This document shows positions 1-7,089 of a DNA stretch of 64,000 nt, piece by piece. Made by a program: the position numbers and the translations under genes. Below the pieces are notes generated by a model. It was not told the DNA's origin and ran no database searches. It saw only the letters and a program-made list of their open reading frames with translations. Origin of the DNA: Massilia sp. IC2-278 (lineage in GTDB: Bacteria > Pseudomonadota > Gammaproteobacteria > Burkholderiales > Burkholderiaceae_D); assembly GCF_020708045.1 (NCBI RefSeq), contig NZ_JAJFES010000003.1, positions 434,001 to 498,000 of the forward strand, written 5' to 3'. Each line of letters begins with the position of its first letter. The stretch's first letter is position 1.

Positions 1-397
1 TCAGGCGCAGGTAGTCGGCCATGAATTCGACGATGTGGTGGTCGGCCAGCACCAGCGGGTACTTCGAGAACAGCGGGCTCGCTTCCGGCGATTCGATGTC
101 GCCTTCGATCGACATCAGGCCTTCCTTGCGTACTTTCGACAGCACGTCGAACAGCAGCGACATCAGTTCCATGTACATCTCTTTAGTGTACGCGGAACCC
201 TTGAACACGGTCGGCAAGGCCTTCATGGTCGCTTTCAGCGCTTTGCCGTTGTTACCGACAAACATCGAACCTGCCGCCGCACCGCCGATCATCAGCAGTT
301 CCAGCGGCTGGAACAGTGCAGCCATGTGACCGCCGCTCATGACGAAGCCGCCGAACACACACGCGCAGATAACGACGTAACCGATAATGACTAACAA
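1..397 (-). CDS. motA: flagellar motor stator protein MotA (N-terminal part, runs off the left edge)
   Basis: First about 132 residues of MotA, the inner-membrane proton-channel subunit that with MotB forms the flagellar stator. The translation opens MLVIIGYVVICACVFGGFVM, the typical MotA first membrane segment, followed by a glycine-rich second segment (GGAAAGSMFVGNNG) and the start of the cytoplasmic loop that contacts FliG (MSLLFDVLSKVRKEG). The reading frame has no ATG at the expected place; the start that fits the family is a TTG at 397-395, with GGAG seven bases upstream. MotA lies downstream of flhD, flhC and a methyltransferase on the same strand, so it is probably read from the flagellar master locus or from a promoter in the 150-bp gap at 398-550. 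The rest of the gene, and presumably motB, lie to the left of the window. Confidence 0.93.
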   Translation of the reverse strand, partial: MLVIIGYVVICACVFGGFVMSGGHMAALFQPLELLMIGGAAAGSMFVGNNGKALKATMKALPTVFKGSAYTKEMYMELMSLLFDVLSKVRKEGLMSIEGDIESPEASPLFSKYPLVLADHHIVEFMADYLRL

Positions 398-550
398 GAC
401 ACTGCTCCAGAAAGCGCCCGGACGGGCTTGACGATCCACGCATTTCCGAGACTTTGTATCTCAGAAAAAATATTTACGTAGGGAACTACAACAGCTGGAA
501 CAATAGCGGGAGAATGGCCCACGGGCAAGTAAAACAGCGGCGATTGTCGC

Positions 551-1315
551 CTAAAAGTGCCATATGTAGAGAGTTCGACCAGTGTTCGGTAGATAGACAG
601 ATAAGGTCGGTGTGGAATCGTTAATAGCGAACTCGTAACTCATTAACATACTGCCGGGACGCATCTCCTTTTTGGCCTTGCGCCACAGGGCGGTCATGGC
701 GGCCGGCGACAGGTAGGCGAAGACGGCGTCGTAGTGCGCGAAGTCGAGGCGCTCGTAGTCGCCGCGCAGGAATGCCGCGCGACTATTCGTTAGCTTTGCA
801 CGCAGCCAGCTGGCGAGCCAGGGCAGCGGTGCCAGTTCGATTCCGGCTGCCCGAATGTCGTTGCGGCGGCTTGCCAGGTCCAGCACCAGGCCGCCGAGGC
901 CGCTGCCGATGTCGATGAAGGAAACCGGCCTATCCTGAGGCAAGTGTTCCGCCACGGCATCCCAGGCCGCCTTCCCCGACGGGTAGTACGGCACCTGCGT
1001 GCGGAAGGTCGACCAGTACAGCACCAGCATGAACAGGAAGATCGCCAGGAACAGCCAGGGCGGAATGGCGAACTGGCTGGCGCCGAGCAGGGCCAGCGGG
1101 AACAGGAAGCCGATCGCCAGCCACCAGCGCGCCAGGCGCCTCCAGGCGGTCAGGGCGGCAGCAAACAGGCCCTGCGCAAGCGCAACAATGAAATACGTGG
1201 GAGAGGCGCCGGCGCGCGCCAGCAGGAACACGGCCAGCAAGGTCAGGGGAAAGGCGGCAAGCTGGCACAGCAGCGCCTGCACGGCGGGTGCGCGCAGGAG
1301 GCGTGGCGCGCTCAC
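551..1315 (-). CDS. membrane-anchored class I SAM-dependent methyltransferase-like protein in the flagellar locus
   Basis: 254 residues in two parts. Residues 1 to about 110 are hydrophobic with about four membrane segments; the C-terminal half is a class I methyltransferase fold with a glycine-rich SAM-binding motif (FIDIGSGLGGLVLDLA) and an acidic residue at the end of the second strand (AAGIELAPLPWL). The start is a GTG at 1315 with a GGAGG Shine-Dalgarno six bases upstream; no ATG competes. It sits between flhC and motA on the same strand, so it is probably co-transcribed with them. The substrate is not evident: modification of a flagellar or membrane component is possible but is inference. 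An SAM-fold protein without methyltransferase activity cannot be excluded. Confidence 0.8.
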   Translation of the reverse strand: MSAPRLLRAPAVQALLCQLAAFPLTLLAVFLLARAGASPTYFIVALAQGLFAAALTAWRRLARWWLAIGFLFPLALLGASQFAIPPWLFLAIFLFMLVLYWSTFRTQVPYYPSGKAAWDAVAEHLPQDRPVSFIDIGSGLGGLVLDLASRRNDIRAAGIELAPLPWLASWLRAKLTNSRAAFLRGDYERLDFAHYDAVFAYLSPAAMTALWRKAKKEMRPGSMLMSYEFAINDSTPTLSVYLPNTGRTLYIWHF

Positions 1316-1357
1316 CGCCTGCCTCCCGCGCCAGGTTCGATACGGGAAGGCACCCGC

Positions 1358-1939
1358 TCAGGCGTCGGATTCGCTGCCGGCCTGCTCGGCATCGAGGGCG
1401 GCCTGCTGGGCGGCGTCCTTGGCCTTGCGCGTCTTGCCGGCGCGCGAAGGCATGTGGCACAAGCCGCACAGGTAGCCGCTGTTCAGGTCGAGCGTATTCA
1501 CCACGAACTTACCCTTGCATTTTTCGCAAGGCGCAAGCTTGAGCATGCCGCTGCCGAAGAAGCGCACCAGGGTCCAGGCGCGGGTGAGCGACAGCAAGGG
1601 CTCTTCGCCGGGCGAGGCCGGCATCTGCTCGAGGTAGAGCTGGTAGGCTTTCATCACCGCCTGGATGCCGCTGGCGCCGGCATTATCGACCAGGAAGTTA
1701 TGGATGTTCAGGAACAGCGAGGAATGGATGTTCGGCTGCCAGGTCAGGAACCAGTCGGTGGAGAACGGCAGCATGCCTTTCGGCGGCGACACGCCCTTCA
1801 GTTCCTTGTACAGCTTGATGAGGCGCTCGCGCGACAGCGACACCTCGGTTTCCAGCAGCTGGAGCCGTGCTCCCAACTGGATCAGCTCGATGGCGAGCTG
1901 GATTTCTTGCGCTTCCGATACGACGCTTTTTTTGGTCAT
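1358..1939 (-). CDS. flhC: flagellar transcriptional activator FlhC
   Basis: 193 residues, matching FlhC, the DNA-binding partner of FlhD in the FlhD4C2 activator of class II flagellar genes. The N-terminal region is helical ([19 protein letters not shown]). The C-terminal half carries the zinc-binding cysteines as two pairs (CEKCKGKF, then LCGLC), which are characteristic of FlhC. A 3' tail rich in lysine and alanine after the second cysteine pair is probably flexible. The start ATG has GGAG seven bases upstream. It follows flhD by 61 bp on the same strand, so the two are almost certainly one transcript, as in other proteobacteria that use FlhDC. Confidence 0.97.
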   Translation of the reverse strand: MTKKSVVSEAQEIQLAIELIQLGARLQLLETEVSLSRERLIKLYKELKGVSPPKGMLPFSTDWFLTWQPNIHSSLFLNIHNFLVDNAGASGIQAVMKAYQLYLEQMPASPGEEPLLSLTRAWTLVRFFGSGMLKLAPCEKCKGKFVVNTLDLNSGYLCGLCHMPSRAGKTRKAKDAAQQAALDAEQAGSESDA

Positions 1940-2000
1940 CCTACAGCTCCGGCAACAGTCCCGGCTATCCTACACCATAGGACCGGCGCGGAGTAGCGCA

Positions 2001-2318
2001 TCAGGCGATTTCTTCGGCCGGCTGGCCGGCCATCAGGATGGCGGCGTGCGACTGGGCCAGGGCGCGGTCCTTGGTATGGCTGGTCAGCATCGAGAGGATC
2101 GCGGTGTCGTCGAAGCGGAAGCGGGCCAGCATCATGTTGCCGCCGGCGAGCTTCAGGATCTGCGCGTTGCTCATGCCTTCGATCAGGTCGGCGATGTCGG
2201 CCGAGATGCCGAGGCGGAAAATCGCGGTGACCTTGTCGGCGCGGATCATCTGCTGCGCGAGCATCAGGTAGCTCAGGTTCGCGTCGCGGATTTCAGCCAT
2301 CATGTCGTTTGCAGTCAT
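2001..2318 (-). CDS. flhD: flagellar transcriptional activator FlhD
   Basis: 105 residues, the usual length of FlhD. The sequence (IRDANLSYLMLAQQMIRADK, then LGISADIADLIEGMSNAQI) matches the FlhD core helices that form the dimer and contact FlhC. Together with FlhC it activates flagellar class II promoters and is the entry point of the flagellar cascade. The ATG has GGAGAG about eight bases upstream. The 562-bp region upstream, to kynU, contains three tandem sigma-28-type promoter sequences that point at this gene and a structured leader; these are listed separately. Confidence 0.97.
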   Translation of the reverse strand: MTANDMMAEIRDANLSYLMLAQQMIRADKVTAIFRLGISADIADLIEGMSNAQILKLAGGNMMLARFRFDDTAILSMLTSHTKDRALAQSHAAILMAGQPAEEIA

Positions 2319-2453
2319 TTTCCACTCTCCGTTGTTTAGGTTCTGGCAGCAGTGTGTGTTGCCAGTGAGATAGATTCTGACTGTAGAGAAACATTTGCGG
2401 AATCAGAGGGACACTGTATTTTGTGTCCTCCAAAGACGACAGCATCCGTAGGA

Positions 2454-2468
2454 GTTTGTCTGACAAAC
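2454..2468. promoter_or_regulatory. perfect dyad in the flhD leader
   Basis: GTTTGTCTGACAAAC is a perfect 7-1-7 inverted repeat 136 bp upstream of the flhD ATG. It could be a repressor or activator operator, or an RNA hairpin in the leader of transcripts from the sigma-28 promoters. Confidence 0.55.
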
Positions 2469-2596
2469 CCTGGCGGATGGGAGATGCGCTCCTATGAAAA
2501 GGAGGCTTTCGGATTGTTGTTCGGCATGCCGTGTTGCAACGTTTTCGTGTCGCAACTATTTTTACTTCCGTTGCGCTTTCGCAGCGCTCTGATTAC

Positions 2597-2623
2597 TTAA
2601 CGGCAAGGAAACCGGGAACTTTA
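2597..2623 (-). promoter_or_regulatory. sigma-28 (FliA) promoter 1, proximal to flhD
   Basis: Read on the minus strand: TAAAGTTC (2623-2616), 11-bp spacer, GCCGTTAA (2604-2597). The sigma-28 consensus is TAAAGTTT-N11-GCCGATAA, so 14 of 16 bases and the spacer match. Transcription would start near 2590, about 270 bp before the flhD ATG. Confidence 0.82.
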
Positions 2624-2671
2624 GGGTGAATCTGAAAATTTTTTCAGTGCCCTTTTTGCCCTTCTGACTCC

Positions 2672-2698
2672 TTAACGGCAGCGTTTTCGAGAACTTTA
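2672..2698 (-). promoter_or_regulatory. sigma-28 (FliA) promoter 2
   Basis: Minus strand TAAAGTTC (2698-2691), 11-bp spacer, GCCGTTAA (2679-2672). Same match as promoter 1. The predicted start is near 2665. Confidence 0.82.
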
Positions 2699-2757
2699 GG
2701 GTTGCCGGCAAATATTTTTGAAATATTGTTGGCCGCCTTTTTCAGGTCTCTGACTCC

Positions 2758-2784
2758 TTTACGGCAGGGCCCGGGAGAACTTTA
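2758..2784 (-). promoter_or_regulatory. sigma-28 (FliA) promoter 3, distal
   Basis: Minus strand TAAAGTTC (2784-2777), 11-bp spacer, GCCGTAAA (2765-2758). One further change in the -10 box compared with promoters 1 and 2. The predicted start is near 2751. Confidence 0.78.
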
Positions 2785-2880
2785 GGGTTCGCAGCAAAAA
2801 AATTTGAAATATTTTTCCCGGGGTCTTGCTACACTGCCCGCCGAACAGCCATCTGCCTATACAACCGACACTTGATTACC

Positions 2881-4140
2881 ATGAGCGAACCCACCCTCAC
2901 CCGCAGCGACTGCCTGGCGCGCGACGCGCAAGACCCGCTGGCGCCGCTGCGCGAACGCTTCGACCTGCCCCCCGGCGTCATTTATTTGGACGGCAACTCC
3001 CTCGGCGCCCGCCCGCGTGCGGCCCTGGCCCGCGCCCAGGACGTGGTGGCGCGCGAGTGGGGGCAAGACCTGATCAAGAGCTGGAACACGGCCGGCTGGT
3101 TCGACCTGCCGAAACGCCTGGGCGGGCGCCTGGCCCCGCTGATCGGCGCGGCAGCCGGTGAAGTCGTGGTCACCGACACCACCTCGCTGAACCTGTTCAA
3201 GGCCCTGGCCGCCGCCGTGCGCATCCAGGCTGAGGGAGCGACCGCCGCGCGCCGCGTCATCGTTACCGAGCGCAGCAACTTCCCGACCGATATCTATATG
3301 GCAGAAGGATTGACGTCCTGGCTCGAGCGCGGCTACAGCGTGCGCCTGGTCGATTCGGTGGAAGAACTGCCGGCCGCCATCGACGCCGACTGCGCCGTCG
3401 TCATGCTGACCCACGTGAACTACCGCACCGGCTACCAGCACGACATGGCCGCCCTCACCCGCCACGCGCACCAGAACGGCGCCCTGATCGTCTGGGACCT
3501 GGCCCACTCGGCCGGCGCGGTGCCGGTCGACCTGAACGGCGCCGAGGCCGACTTCGCGGTCGGCTGCACCTATAAATACCTGAATGGCGGACCGGGCGCC
3601 CCGGCCTTCATCTGGGTGCCGCAGCGCCACCAGGCCCGGTTCCAGCATCCGCTGTCGGGCTGGTGGAGCCACGCCCGGCCGTTCGCCATGGCCCACGGCT
3701 TCGAACCCTGCGACGGCATCGGCCGCGCCCTGTGCGGCACCCAGCCGGTGGTCTCGCTGGCCATGGTCGAGTGCGGGCTGGAAGTGTTCGAGGAGACCAG
3801 CATGGCGGCGATCCGCGCCAAGTCGCTGGCCCTGACCGACCTCTTCATTCAACTTGTCGAAGCGCGCTGCGCCGCGCACCCGCTGGGACTGGTGACGCCG
3901 CGCGAGCATGCGCGTCGCGGCAGCCAGGTCAGCTTTACCCATCCGCACGGCTACGCGGTGATGCAGGCGCTGATCGCGCGTGGCGTGATCGGCGACTACC
4001 GCGAGCCGGAGATCATGCGCTTCGGCTTCACGCCTTTATATACCTCGTATGCGGACGTGTGGGACGCGGTCGAGATCCTGAAGGATATCCTCGACCGCGA
4101 AGATTACGACGTGCGCGCCGAGCGCGGCGCAGTGACCTGA
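2881..4140 (+). CDS. kynU: kynureninase
   Basis: 419 residues, PLP-dependent kynureninase, which cleaves L-kynurenine to anthranilate and alanine. It opens with the family's substrate-binding pattern ([12 protein letters not shown]), has the PLP-phosphate and aspartate region ([17 protein letters not shown]) and the Schiff-base lysine in [14 protein letters not shown]. The ATG at 2881 was chosen; an in-frame TTG at 2872 would add three residues. The stop is followed after 3 bases by kynA, so the two are one operon. The third gene of the usual kyn set, kynB (kynurenine formamidase), is not next to it. It is divergent from flhD across a long regulatory region. Confidence 0.96.
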   Translation: MSEPTLTRSDCLARDAQDPLAPLRERFDLPPGVIYLDGNSLGARPRAALARAQDVVAREWGQDLIKSWNTAGWFDLPKRLGGRLAPLIGAAAGEVVVTDTTSLNLFKALAAAVRIQAEGATAARRVIVTERSNFPTDIYMAEGLTSWLERGYSVRLVDSVEELPAAIDADCAVVMLTHVNYRTGYQHDMAALTRHAHQNGALIVWDLAHSAGAVPVDLNGAEADFAVGCTYKYLNGGPGAPAFIWVPQRHQARFQHPLSGWWSHARPFAMAHGFEPCDGIGRALCGTQPVVSLAMVECGLEVFEETSMAAIRAKSLALTDLFIQLVEARCAAHPLGLVTPREHARRGSQVSFTHPHGYAVMQALIARGVIGDYREPEIMRFGFTPLYTSYADVWDAVEILKDILDREDYDVRAERGAVT

Positions 4141-4143
4141 GTG

Positions 4144-4992
4144 ATGACCATGAGCGACATGAAAGACAAGCCGGCCGCGTGGCACGGCGCCAAGATGGAC
4201 TTCAAGGAGTCGATGAGCTACGGCGACTACCTGGGCCTGGAGCAGATCCTGTCGGCCCAGCACCCGCTCTCGCCCAACCACAACGAGATGCTGTTCATCA
4301 TCCAGCACCAGACGAGCGAGCTCTGGGTGAAGCTGATGCTGCACGAGATGCAGGCCGTGCGCGTGCACCTGCGCGCCGGCGAACTGTCGCCCGCCTTCAA
4401 GATGCTGGCGCGGGTGGCGCGCATAATGGACCAGCTGGTGCATGCCTGGGACGTATTGGCCACCATGACGCCTTCGGAGTACACGGCGATCCGGCCTTAT
4501 CTCGGCGCCTCGTCCGGCTTCCAGTCGCACCAGTACCGCGAGCTCGAATTCATCCTCGGGAACAAGAACGCGAATTTGCTGGCGGTGCACGAAAAGAACC
4601 CGCCGGCGCACGCCATCCTCGACCGCGAGCTGAAACTGCCCTCGGTCTACGACGAAGCGGTGATGCTGCTGGCGCGCGGCGGTTTTGCCATCGCACCCGA
4701 GCGCCTGGAGCGCGACTGGACCCTGCCGACCGAACACGACGACTCGGTGAAGGCGGCCTGGCTGGCGGTGTACCAGGACCCGGACCAACACTGGGCGCTG
4801 TACGAACTGGCCGAGAAGCTGGTCGACCTGGAAACCGCCTTCCGCTTCTGGCGCTTCCGCCACGTGACCACGGTGGAGCGCATCATCGGCTTCAAGACCG
4901 GCACCGGCGGCACGGCGGGCGTGAGCTACCTGCGCAAGATGCTGGACGTGGTGCTGTTCCCGGAACTGTTCGCCCTGCGCACCGCGCTCTGA
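4144..4992 (+). CDS. kynA: tryptophan 2,3-dioxygenase
   Basis: 282 residues, heme-dependent tryptophan 2,3-dioxygenase, the first enzyme of the kynurenine pathway (L-tryptophan to N-formylkynurenine). Family motifs visible: [15 protein letters not shown] near the N terminus, the substrate/heme pocket [17 protein letters not shown], and the proximal histidine region [19 protein letters not shown] near residue 240. GTG (4141), ATG (4144) and ATG (4150) are all possible starts; the first ATG is used here. It is immediately downstream of kynU and must be translated from the same message. Together they supply anthranilate or feed NAD synthesis, provided a formamidase is encoded elsewhere. Confidence 0.95.
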   Translation: MTMSDMKDKPAAWHGAKMDFKESMSYGDYLGLEQILSAQHPLSPNHNEMLFIIQHQTSELWVKLMLHEMQAVRVHLRAGELSPAFKMLARVARIMDQLVHAWDVLATMTPSEYTAIRPYLGASSGFQSHQYRELEFILGNKNANLLAVHEKNPPAHAILDRELKLPSVYDEAVMLLARGGFAIAPERLERDWTLPTEHDDSVKAAWLAVYQDPDQHWALYELAEKLVDLETAFRFWRFRHVTTVERIIGFKTGTGGTAGVSYLRKMLDVVLFPELFALRTAL

Positions 4993-5051
4993 TCCGACGC
5001 CTCTCGTAACAGACGCGTAGAATGGTCTGAACGACAAGCAGCGGAGGCTTC

Positions 5052-5597
5052 ATGGATTGCGACGTTCTGACCCTGGCGGGCCTGTGGAATTCGGGTCCGC
5101 AGCACTGGCAAACCCTGTGGGAAGCGCGCCACCCGCAGCTGCGGCGCGTGGAACACCGCGACTGGAACAACCCCGGGCGCGACGAATGGGTGGCCGAACT
5201 CGATGCCGCCGTCGGCGCCAGCAGCGGCGCGCCGATCCTGGTGGCGCACAGCCTGGGCTGCATCCTGGCGGCGCACTGGGCGCATTCGGGTTCGCCGCTG
5301 CGCGCCGCCGGCGCGGTGCTGGTGGCGCCGAGCGACGTCGAGGCGGCTTCGTATCCGATCGACGCCAACGGCTTCGCGCCGGTGCCGATGACCAAGCTCC
5401 CCTTCCCCTGCATCGTGGTGGCCAGCAGCGACGATCCCTTCGTCACGCGCGAACGGGCGCGCGCCTTTGCCGATGCCTGGGGCGCGCGCTTCGTGGAGAT
5501 CGGCGCCGCCGGCCATGTGAATGCCGACAGCGGCCATGGCGACTGGCCCGAGGGCGAGCGCATCCTGCTCGACTTCTGCGCTGAATTGCGTAACTGA
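5052..5597 (+). CDS. RBBP9/YdeN-type alpha/beta hydrolase
   Basis: 181 residues of the small serine hydrolase family that includes RBBP9 and YdeN. Nucleophile motif VAHSLGC near residue 70, acid in SSDDPFV, and histidine in GHVNADSGHG; the family's N-terminal signature GLWNSGPQHWQTLWE is present. The substrate is unknown. It lies 59 bp downstream of kynA on the same strand with a GGAGG-like ribosome site (gcggagg) before the ATG, so it could be co-transcribed with the kyn genes. It lacks the HGGYW motif of alpha/beta-hydrolase formamidases, so I do not call it a kynurenine formamidase. Confidence 0.85.
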   Translation: MDCDVLTLAGLWNSGPQHWQTLWEARHPQLRRVEHRDWNNPGRDEWVAELDAAVGASSGAPILVAHSLGCILAAHWAHSGSPLRAAGAVLVAPSDVEAASYPIDANGFAPVPMTKLPFPCIVVASSDDPFVTRERARAFADAWGARFVEIGAAGHVNADSGHGDWPEGERILLDFCAELRN

Positions 5598-5707
5598 GTG
5601 CGCGCTTGAAGCGGGCCTGAGGTCAGCCCGGGAGCCAGCCTGAGCGGCGCCGCGCGTGCGCGATGCGGCATGGGTTATCATTTCGTCCAAACCCGACAGG
5701 CACCCCG

Positions 5708-6823
5708 ATGGCCACTCACCCCACTCCGCTCGCGCGTCCGCTGTCGCTCTACCTCGACTGCTGCCGCTTGCTAGCGGCCGTGCTGGTCGTGGCCAGCCAC
5801 TACGGACCGTATGGCGTGATCACGCGCGGCGCCGACGGCTGGGTGCCGAACCTGGGGCGCGAGGCGGTGATCGTGTTCTTCGTGCTGTCCGGGTTCGTCA
5901 TCGCCTACACCACCGAACAAAAGAACCCCTCGCTGCGTGCGTATGCCATCGCACGCTGTACCCGTATCTATTCGGTGGCGCTGCCGCTCTTGCTGTTCGC
6001 GTTCGCCGCCGCCACGGCCCTGGTCTGGTCCGGGCGGGTGCCGGCGCGCCAGCTGTACGAGGTAGCCAAGCCCTGGCTGTACCTGCCGCTGCATTTGCTG
6101 TTCATGGGGGAACTGTGGACGATTTCCGAGCCGCCGCCCTTACTTGGGCCGTACTGGTCGCTGGGGTACGAGGTCTGGTATTACGTGTTGTTCGGGGCCG
6201 CGTTCTATTTGCGTGGCGCCGGGCGGGTGGTGGCGCTGGGCTCGCTGCTGTTGTTCGTGGGGCCGAAGCTGTGGCTGCTGCTTCCAGTGTGGGCCAGCGG
6301 GGTGTGGCTGTATCACTGGCAGAAATCGCATGCGATCGGGCGGCGCGCGGCGCTGACGGGGTGGGTGGCGAGCTTTGTTCTGCTGGCGCTATTCAAGCTG
6401 AGCGGGAGCGACGTGTTCCTGCGCATGTGGGCGCGTGAGGCTTGGCCGTTTCCGGCGGTGCCGCTCAGGAGTGCGGATCGGGTGCTGGCGGATTATGTGG
6501 TGTGCGGGCTGGTGCTGGTAAATTTCTGGTGTGCGCGCTGTGTGGGGTTTGCGGGCTTGCTGCGTTTCGAGCGTCCGATACGGGGGCTGTCGTCGTACAC
6601 CTTTACGCTGTATCTGGTGCATGCGCTGGTGATGAGTTTGTGGCTGATACTGGTCCGGCATGATCGGAACAGTGCGGTCGATATTGCGGCGTTGACCGTC
6701 TTGATCGTTGCGGTGACCTGGGTGGTGGGGCAGTTGACGGAGCGGCGCAAGCATTGGTTTCAGATGGGGTTCGAGCGCTTGGCAGGCGTTGTCCGGCCGG
6801 TGCGCGCCGGGGCGCGGTTTTAA
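5708..6823 (+). CDS. acyltransferase 3 family integral membrane protein
   Basis: 371 residues with about ten hydrophobic segments, matching the acyltransferase-3 (OafA/NodX-like) family that O-acetylates or O-acylates surface polysaccharides and other exported molecules. The N terminus (YLDCCRLLAAVLVVASHYG) carries the family's conserved R...H arrangement, followed by FFVLSGFVIAY. The ATG at 5708 is preferred because the upstream extension is not hydrophobic and does not resemble the family. No glycan cluster surrounds it, so its acceptor cannot be inferred. It ends 17 bp before a large REP-like palindrome that may stop transcription. Confidence 0.87.
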   Translation: MATHPTPLARPLSLYLDCCRLLAAVLVVASHYGPYGVITRGADGWVPNLGREAVIVFFVLSGFVIAYTTEQKNPSLRAYAIARCTRIYSVALPLLLFAFAAATALVWSGRVPARQLYEVAKPWLYLPLHLLFMGELWTISEPPPLLGPYWSLGYEVWYYVLFGAAFYLRGAGRVVALGSLLLFVGPKLWLLLPVWASGVWLYHWQKSHAIGRRAALTGWVASFVLLALFKLSGSDVFLRMWAREAWPFPAVPLRSADRVLADYVVCGLVLVNFWCARCVGFAGLLRFERPIRGLSSYTFTLYLVHALVMSLWLILVRHDRNSAVDIAALTVLIVAVTWVVGQLTERRKHWFQMGFERLAGVVRPVRAGARF

Positions 6824-6840
6824 GGCCGACGTTCAGCGGT

Positions 6841-7022
6841 TCGTGGCGCTGTTGCGTGGGCCGTTATTGGTGGGTTGAATCCGCGTGGGCACAGGTGCCC
6901 ACCCTACGGTCACCGCTAACGGCGAGATCATACGAAACCCGGATACGTAGCGTGTCCCGTAGGGTGGGCACCTGTGCCCACGCGGATCAAACCTACCAAT
7001 ACCGTCACAGGCAACAGCCCCA
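6841..7022. repeat. REP-like paired palindromes, locus 1
   Basis: Two copies of the 28-bp palindromic unit in inverted orientation (6882-6909 and 6957-6985), the cores reading GTGGGCACAGGTGCCCAC. Similarity continues outward so that 6841-6909 and 6957-7022 are imperfect inverted arms of about 65-69 bp around a 47-bp centre. The whole could fold into one long hairpin. It lies between two convergent genes, the acyltransferase and htpG. Confidence 0.88.
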
Positions 7023-7043
7023 TTAACGCCGACTCACCATAAA

Positions 7044-7068
7044 AAAGCCGGGCACACAGCCCGGCTTT
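7044..7068 (-). terminator. rho-independent terminator of htpG
   Basis: AAAGCCGGGC, 5-nt loop, GCCCGGCTTT, with an A run on the plus strand that becomes a T run after the stem on the minus strand. It lies 22 bp beyond the htpG stop and could act in both directions. Confidence 0.88.
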
Positions 7069-7089
7069 CACTTCACACCACCGCGCGAA

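Larger units (their letters stand above)
2589..2790 (-). repeat. three tandem imperfect 75-86-bp repeats, each containing a sigma-28-like promoter
   Basis: The plus-strand string GACTCCTTAACGGCA followed 11 bases later by GAACTTTAGGGTT occurs three times with small changes, starting near 2591, 2666 and 2752, so the unit length is 75 and then 86 bp. An AT-rich inverted repeat lies between the copies. The conserved parts are exactly the promoter elements, while the 11-bp spacers differ in sequence but not in length. This pattern indicates selection on the two boxes rather than a recent exact duplication. Confidence 0.9.
2319..2880. other. long flhD/kynU divergent intergenic region
   Basis: 562 bp without a credible protein gene. 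It separates flhD (minus) from kynU (plus). The half next to kynU (2589-2790) holds three tandem copies of a 75-86-bp unit, each with a sigma-28-type promoter directed to flhD and an AT-rich dyad upstream of it (for example 2632-2647 and 2711-2727). The half next to flhD (2319-2588) would be the 5' leader and contains several potential hairpins: the perfect dyad at 2454-2468 and a GGACAC/GTGTCC stem at 2409-2428. I see no clear sigma-70 promoter for kynU; an AT-rich stretch lies at 2795-2815. Confidence 0.75.

Noticed and set aside
2352..2600. 82-residue plus-strand open frame upstream of flhD
   Set aside because: Lies in the structured leader and sigma-28 region on the other strand, with no ribosome site and no family features.
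5052..5597. Calling the hydrolase a kynurenine formamidase (KynB)
   Set aside because: The sequence is RBBP9-like and has neither the KynB metal-site histidines nor the HGGYW motif of the alpha/beta-hydrolase formamidases.
6841..7022. REP-like palindromes as a CRISPR array
   Set aside because: Copies are paired, inverted and scattered over five loci, with variable cores and no regular spacers or cas genes.
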